Below are positions 61,288 to 64,000 of a DNA stretch of 64,000 bases, piece by piece; within the stretch, counting starts at the first letter, position 1, and each line of letters starts with the position of its first letter. The translations under genes and the position numbers were made by a program. The notes beneath the pieces were generated by a model that was not told the DNA's origin, ran no database searches, and saw only the letters and a list, made by a program, of their open reading frames with translations. Source of the stretch: Palsa-504 sp963742795 (GTDB taxonomy: Bacteria; Actinomycetota; Actinomycetes; Streptosporangiales; Streptosporangiaceae); assembly GCA_963742795.1 (NCBI GenBank), contig CAVUNL010000031.1:588772-652771 (forward strand), in the 5' to 3' direction.

Positions 61288-61746
61288 ATGACCAAGAGCT
61301 TCAGTGCCTCAGCTATCGCGATTCTGGCGCTAATAGGGGTTGGGTCGGCTACCGCTCAACAATTTGGAACCGCGGATGAAGCAAGAGCGATGCTCGACCG
61401 CGCCATCACTGCCCTCAAGAGCGATGAGGCCACGGCGCTTAAGAAAATTAGTGATGCGAACAACAAGGAGTTTCACGATCGCGACCTTTATGTCTCTTGT
61501 TTCAACACTTTAGACGGCAAATTTACAGCATTCCCAAGTCCCGGTATGATTGGCATGGATGTTCGCACCTTCGCATTTGACAATGACCCGATAGGCCAAA
61601 GAGCTTACGACGCACTCCAGGGCATACCGGAAGGCACCCTCGCTACGATGGACTATAAATTTTCTAAGGAGGGAAAGCCTGCAACGAAGCAATCAATTGA
61701 GGTCCGTATCGGCCACGAAGGCTGCGGTGTGGCGTATTACAAATAG
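61288..61746 (+). CDS. Exported cache-like domain protein
   Basis: 152 residues with a cleavable signal peptide (ASAIAILALIGVGSATAQ). The mature part (QFGTADEARAMLDRAITALK, then HDRDLYVSCFNTLDGKFTAF and a C-terminal GHEGCGVAYYK) resembles single-cache periplasmic proteins of Bradyrhizobium. Short, without a transmembrane or signalling domain, so probably a soluble ligand-binding protein. Confidence 0.75.
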   Translation: MTKSFSASAIAILALIGVGSATAQQFGTADEARAMLDRAITALKSDEATALKKISDANNKEFHDRDLYVSCFNTLDGKFTAFPSPGMIGMDVRTFAFDNDPIGQRAYDALQGIPEGTLATMDYKFSKEGKPATKQSIEVRIGHEGCGVAYYK

Positions 61747-62036
61747 TTAGACCAACCTACGTCTGCTTCTCTAATCGGCCGTTTGGAGTCAAGCACTTTC
61801 AGACTATCCGCCGCTACAGTGTCGATCTCGCTCACGGGCTCGTGCTTCTCTCCGGAATCGGCACCAGGGCCCTTCCACCATGGGATTCGAGGACGAGGTT
61901 GAGCAATCTTTGGGTCGGCCTTGCCGTCTGATGGTCACCGTGAGATCGTCCCCGCCTTGCCTACGGACCTTAGGAGCGCGGGTAGCCCACGTCGCTTCAT
62001 GAGAACTGGTCGGCGTCGACTACCCTGCTGATGGCC

Positions 62037-62273
62037 TCACAACCGCACCCCGGTAACGTTATAGGCAGCTAAAGGACGTCGGATCCCCTTGAGGGTGAAC
62101 TCGCCGAACGGCTCGACCTTCACAGCCTCCTCCACTTTCATAACGCGTGGGCTGATAAGGATTTTCCCTGGCTCGGCTTCGTCGCATAGCCGAGAGGCGA
62201 CGTTAGACGCCGTGCCGACGGCGGCGTAGTCGAAGCCCCCCTCGAAGCCGATTGTGCCGAAAGCTGACGCGAA
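62037..62273 (-). pseudogene. Class III adenylate cyclase C-terminal remnant
   Basis: GTIGFEGGFDYAAVGTASNV, then ASRLCDEAEPGKILISPRVM and FTLKGIRRPLAAYNV are the end of a class III nucleotidyl cyclase (the segment after the second metal Asp, with the AVG-x-xSNVASRL motif). The first ~80% of the catalytic domain and any N-terminal domains are missing. The frame continues upstream for 15 codons without match. Abuts the 3' end of the sulfatase gene. Confidence 0.75.
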
Positions 62274-62310
62274 GGTGAAACACTTTCTCCATCTAAGGCT
62301 GCGGGCGGCA

Positions 62311-63918
62311 TCAATCATTGCCCGGCTGTTCGGTCAGCTTCTTCAATGCCTGACCAACCGAGAAACTTCCCGGTGGCTGGCGCGGCGGGAATTGCTGGAA
62401 GGTTGCCAGGTGCTGACCCACAATTGCTATCGCGGGAGCAAACAAAAATACACGCTCAACGTACCACTTGTCGTATGAGCCGGATTCGTAGTCGGCGCGC
62501 TCAAACGGGTCTGTACGCAGATTAAAAATCTTCGGCGCGCGCAGTGTGATGAGCGGCTGTTGCCAGACTCCCAAACCATGCGCTTGCTGCTCCATGAAGA
62601 CAATTTTCCACTGGTCGTAGCGAAGGCCGGCGAGATCACCGTCATCGGTCCAATAGAAAAACTCATGACGCTTCGTCGGGCCCTTGCCGGCTAGCAGATC
62701 GGTCTCGTCGTAGCCGTCCAAGTGCACGGTGAAGCCGTCGTAACCTTGAAGCAACTTATTCGCGACGTCCGGGATGCCGGCAGCCGCGGCCAGTGTGGGG
62801 ACCCAATCCTCCGCCGAGAAGATATCGTTGATTTCGGTGCCAGGTTTTATCGTGCCAGGCCAGCGCACCATTGCGGGGACGCGATAGCTACCTTCCCAGT
62901 TGGTGTTCTTCTCGCTGCGGAATGGCGTGGTGCCACCATCGGGCCAGCTAAATGTCTCCGCCCCGTTATCGGTCGTATAGATCACGATTGTATTGTTGGC
63001 GATGCCGAGATCGTCGATCTTCTTGAGAAGCTGGCCGACTTGGCCGTCATTCTCCACCATGCCGTCAGGATAAACGCCTAGTCCTGTCTTGTTTTGCGAC
63101 TCCGGCTTGAGCCGGGTCCAAATGTGCATGCGGGTTGGGTTGAACCACACGAAGAACGGCTTCTGGTCTCGGCGCGCGCGATCGATGAAGTCGAGCGAGG
63201 CGTTGAGTAATTCATCGTCAACCGTCTCCATACGCTTCATTGTCAGCGGACCGGTATCCTCACATTTCTGTCTGCCCCATGGGCCGAAGCGTGCGTCTTC
63301 GCCCGGCGTTTCGGTCGAGGTCGCAAAGCACTTCAAAACGCCTCGCGGACCAAAGCGCTGCAAAAACGCTGGGTTCTTCGGATAGTCCGGGTTCTCCGGT
63401 TCGTCCTCGGCATTTAAGTGGTAAAGATTACCGAAGAACTCGTCGAAGCCATGAACCGTCGGCAGAAACTCGTTACGGTCGCCGAGATGGTTCTTGCCAA
63501 ATTGTCCGGTTGCATAGCCCAGTGGTTTGAGCAGTTCGGCGAGCGTCGGATCCTTTTCAGACAGACCTTCCTTCGCCCCCGGTAACCCGACTTTCAGTAG
63601 ACCAGTTCGCATCGGGCTCTGGCCGGTGATAAACGCGGCGCGACCGGCCGTGCAAGACTGCTGACCATAATAATCCGTAAATATCGCGCCCTCGCTGGCG
63701 ATGCGATCTATATTGGGCGTGCGATAGCCCATCATGCCGCGGTTGTAGGCGCTGATGTTCCAGTAGCCGATGTCGTCGGACATGATGACAAGGATGTTCG
63801 GTTTGCTTGCTGGTGCCGGCTGTTGTGCAAGCGCCGATGGACCAAAGCTCAAGGCAACGCATGCAGCCGAAAGCACGGGAGCGATAATGCGTGCAAAGCC
63901 GCCTTTGGTTACGTCCAT
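62311..63918 (-). CDS. Arylsulfatase, exported
   Basis: 535 residues from ATG 63918, with GGAGAG seven bases upstream. Signal peptide ends near ALAQQ. Metal ligands: PNILVIMSDDIGYWN near residue 35. Formylglycine motif CTAGRAAFITGQ (C-x-A-x-R) near residue 84, so it needs the activating enzyme acting on Cys. GKNHLGDRNEF, HIWTRLKP and TTDNGAETFSWPDGG supply further active-site residues. Hydrolyses sulfate esters in the periplasm. A longer frame to 63978 has no signal peptide. Confidence 0.93.
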   Translation of the reverse strand: MDVTKGGFARIIAPVLSAACVALSFGPSALAQQPAPASKPNILVIMSDDIGYWNISAYNRGMMGYRTPNIDRIASEGAIFTDYYGQQSCTAGRAAFITGQSPMRTGLLKVGLPGAKEGLSEKDPTLAELLKPLGYATGQFGKNHLGDRNEFLPTVHGFDEFFGNLYHLNAEDEPENPDYPKNPAFLQRFGPRGVLKCFATSTETPGEDARFGPWGRQKCEDTGPLTMKRMETVDDELLNASLDFIDRARRDQKPFFVWFNPTRMHIWTRLKPESQNKTGLGVYPDGMVENDGQVGQLLKKIDDLGIANNTIVIYTTDNGAETFSWPDGGTTPFRSEKNTNWEGSYRVPAMVRWPGTIKPGTEINDIFSAEDWVPTLAAAAGIPDVANKLLQGYDGFTVHLDGYDETDLLAGKGPTKRHEFFYWTDDGDLAGLRYDQWKIVFMEQQAHGLGVWQQPLITLRAPKIFNLRTDPFERADYESGSYDKWYVERVFLFAPAIAIVGQHLATFQQFPPRQPPGSFSVGQALKKLTEQPGND

Positions 63919-64000
63919 AAGAGTCTCTCCATCAGGACACCGACCAGTCGATGGCGCGGCTAGAAACGGCGGTGTCAATCAATGTCAACGCTGTGGCCTC

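Noticed and set aside
50138..64000. Genomic island integrated in the actinobacterial chromosome
   Set aside because: No att repeats, tRNA or intact integrase at the boundary, and no return to actinobacterial sequence before the window ends; cannot be excluded but is less likely than a misjoin.

Overview
The window has two parts of different origin. Positions 1 to about 50,137 are very GC-rich, with almost all third codon positions G or C, and carry genes typical of a filamentous Actinomycetota: a Pup-proteasome cluster, a FasR-controlled type II fatty-acid operon beside aceE, AhpE, WhiB, a SigB/F-type sigma factor, SpoIIE phosphatases and ANTAR proteins. From about 50,138 to the end, GC content drops, A/T-ending codons become common, and the genes look like those of soil Alphaproteobacteria (Bradyrhizobium-like): a DUF6894 protein, a TctC/Bug receptor, a SphA-like porin, a PsiE protein, IS30 and integrase remnants, and a sulfatase. 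The change falls inside an hpaB-like gene, which stops after its first ~144 codons. A chimeric assembly is the simplest explanation; recent transfer is the alternative.

Actinobacterial part. 1-7.2 kb: the end of a site-2 protease, trmI, then arc-dop-pup-prcB-prcA, which is the machinery for prokaryotic ubiquitin-like protein and the 20S proteasome (no pafA in the window). 7.3-16.8 kb, minus strand: aceE-fasR-fabD-fabH-acpP-fabF-accD, which links pyruvate to acetyl-CoA, malonyl-CoA and fatty-acid elongation under FasR. fabF and fabH are broken by several one-base insertions. fabD carries an extra C-terminal domain resembling a biotinyl domain. 17.3-20.8 kb: DUF3052 protein, ahpE, a zinc-ribbon protein, and a LigD-type polymerase between two CBS-pair proteins. 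21-36.4 kb: a signalling and stress region with GAF-ANTAR, two SpoIIE-type PP2C phosphatases, a SigB/F-type sigma factor, WhiB, a 1333-residue multi-HAMP hybrid kinase, a STAS antagonist and an RsbW-like kinase. Together these form the parts of a partner-switching network. 36.5-50.1 kb: accessory metabolism and transport, including a PhyH-type oxygenase, a PrxQ peroxiredoxin, a serine hydrolase, a TetR/MFS efflux pair with matching operators, a TTC38-like protein, EamA, CGNR, DUF998 and PAP2 proteins. An array of DnaA-box-like 9-mers lies at 38,353-38,436.

Alphaproteobacterial part. 50.3-55.6 kb: DUF6894 protein, TctC receptor (frameshifted), a secreted beta-propeller protein and an outer-membrane SphA-like protein. 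55.9-59.7 kb: a potassium-channel-like protein, a broken IS30, an unannotated 55-residue peptide resembling a RiPP precursor, a SnoaL-like protein and a nitronate monooxygenase. 59.8-64 kb: integrase and adenylate-cyclase remnants, PsiE, two small exported proteins and an arylsulfatase.

One-base indels break otherwise conserved genes in both parts (trmI, fabF three times, fabH, a spoIIE phosphatase, tctC, possibly whiB). This suggests residual sequencing error rather than real decay, but the sequence alone cannot prove it.
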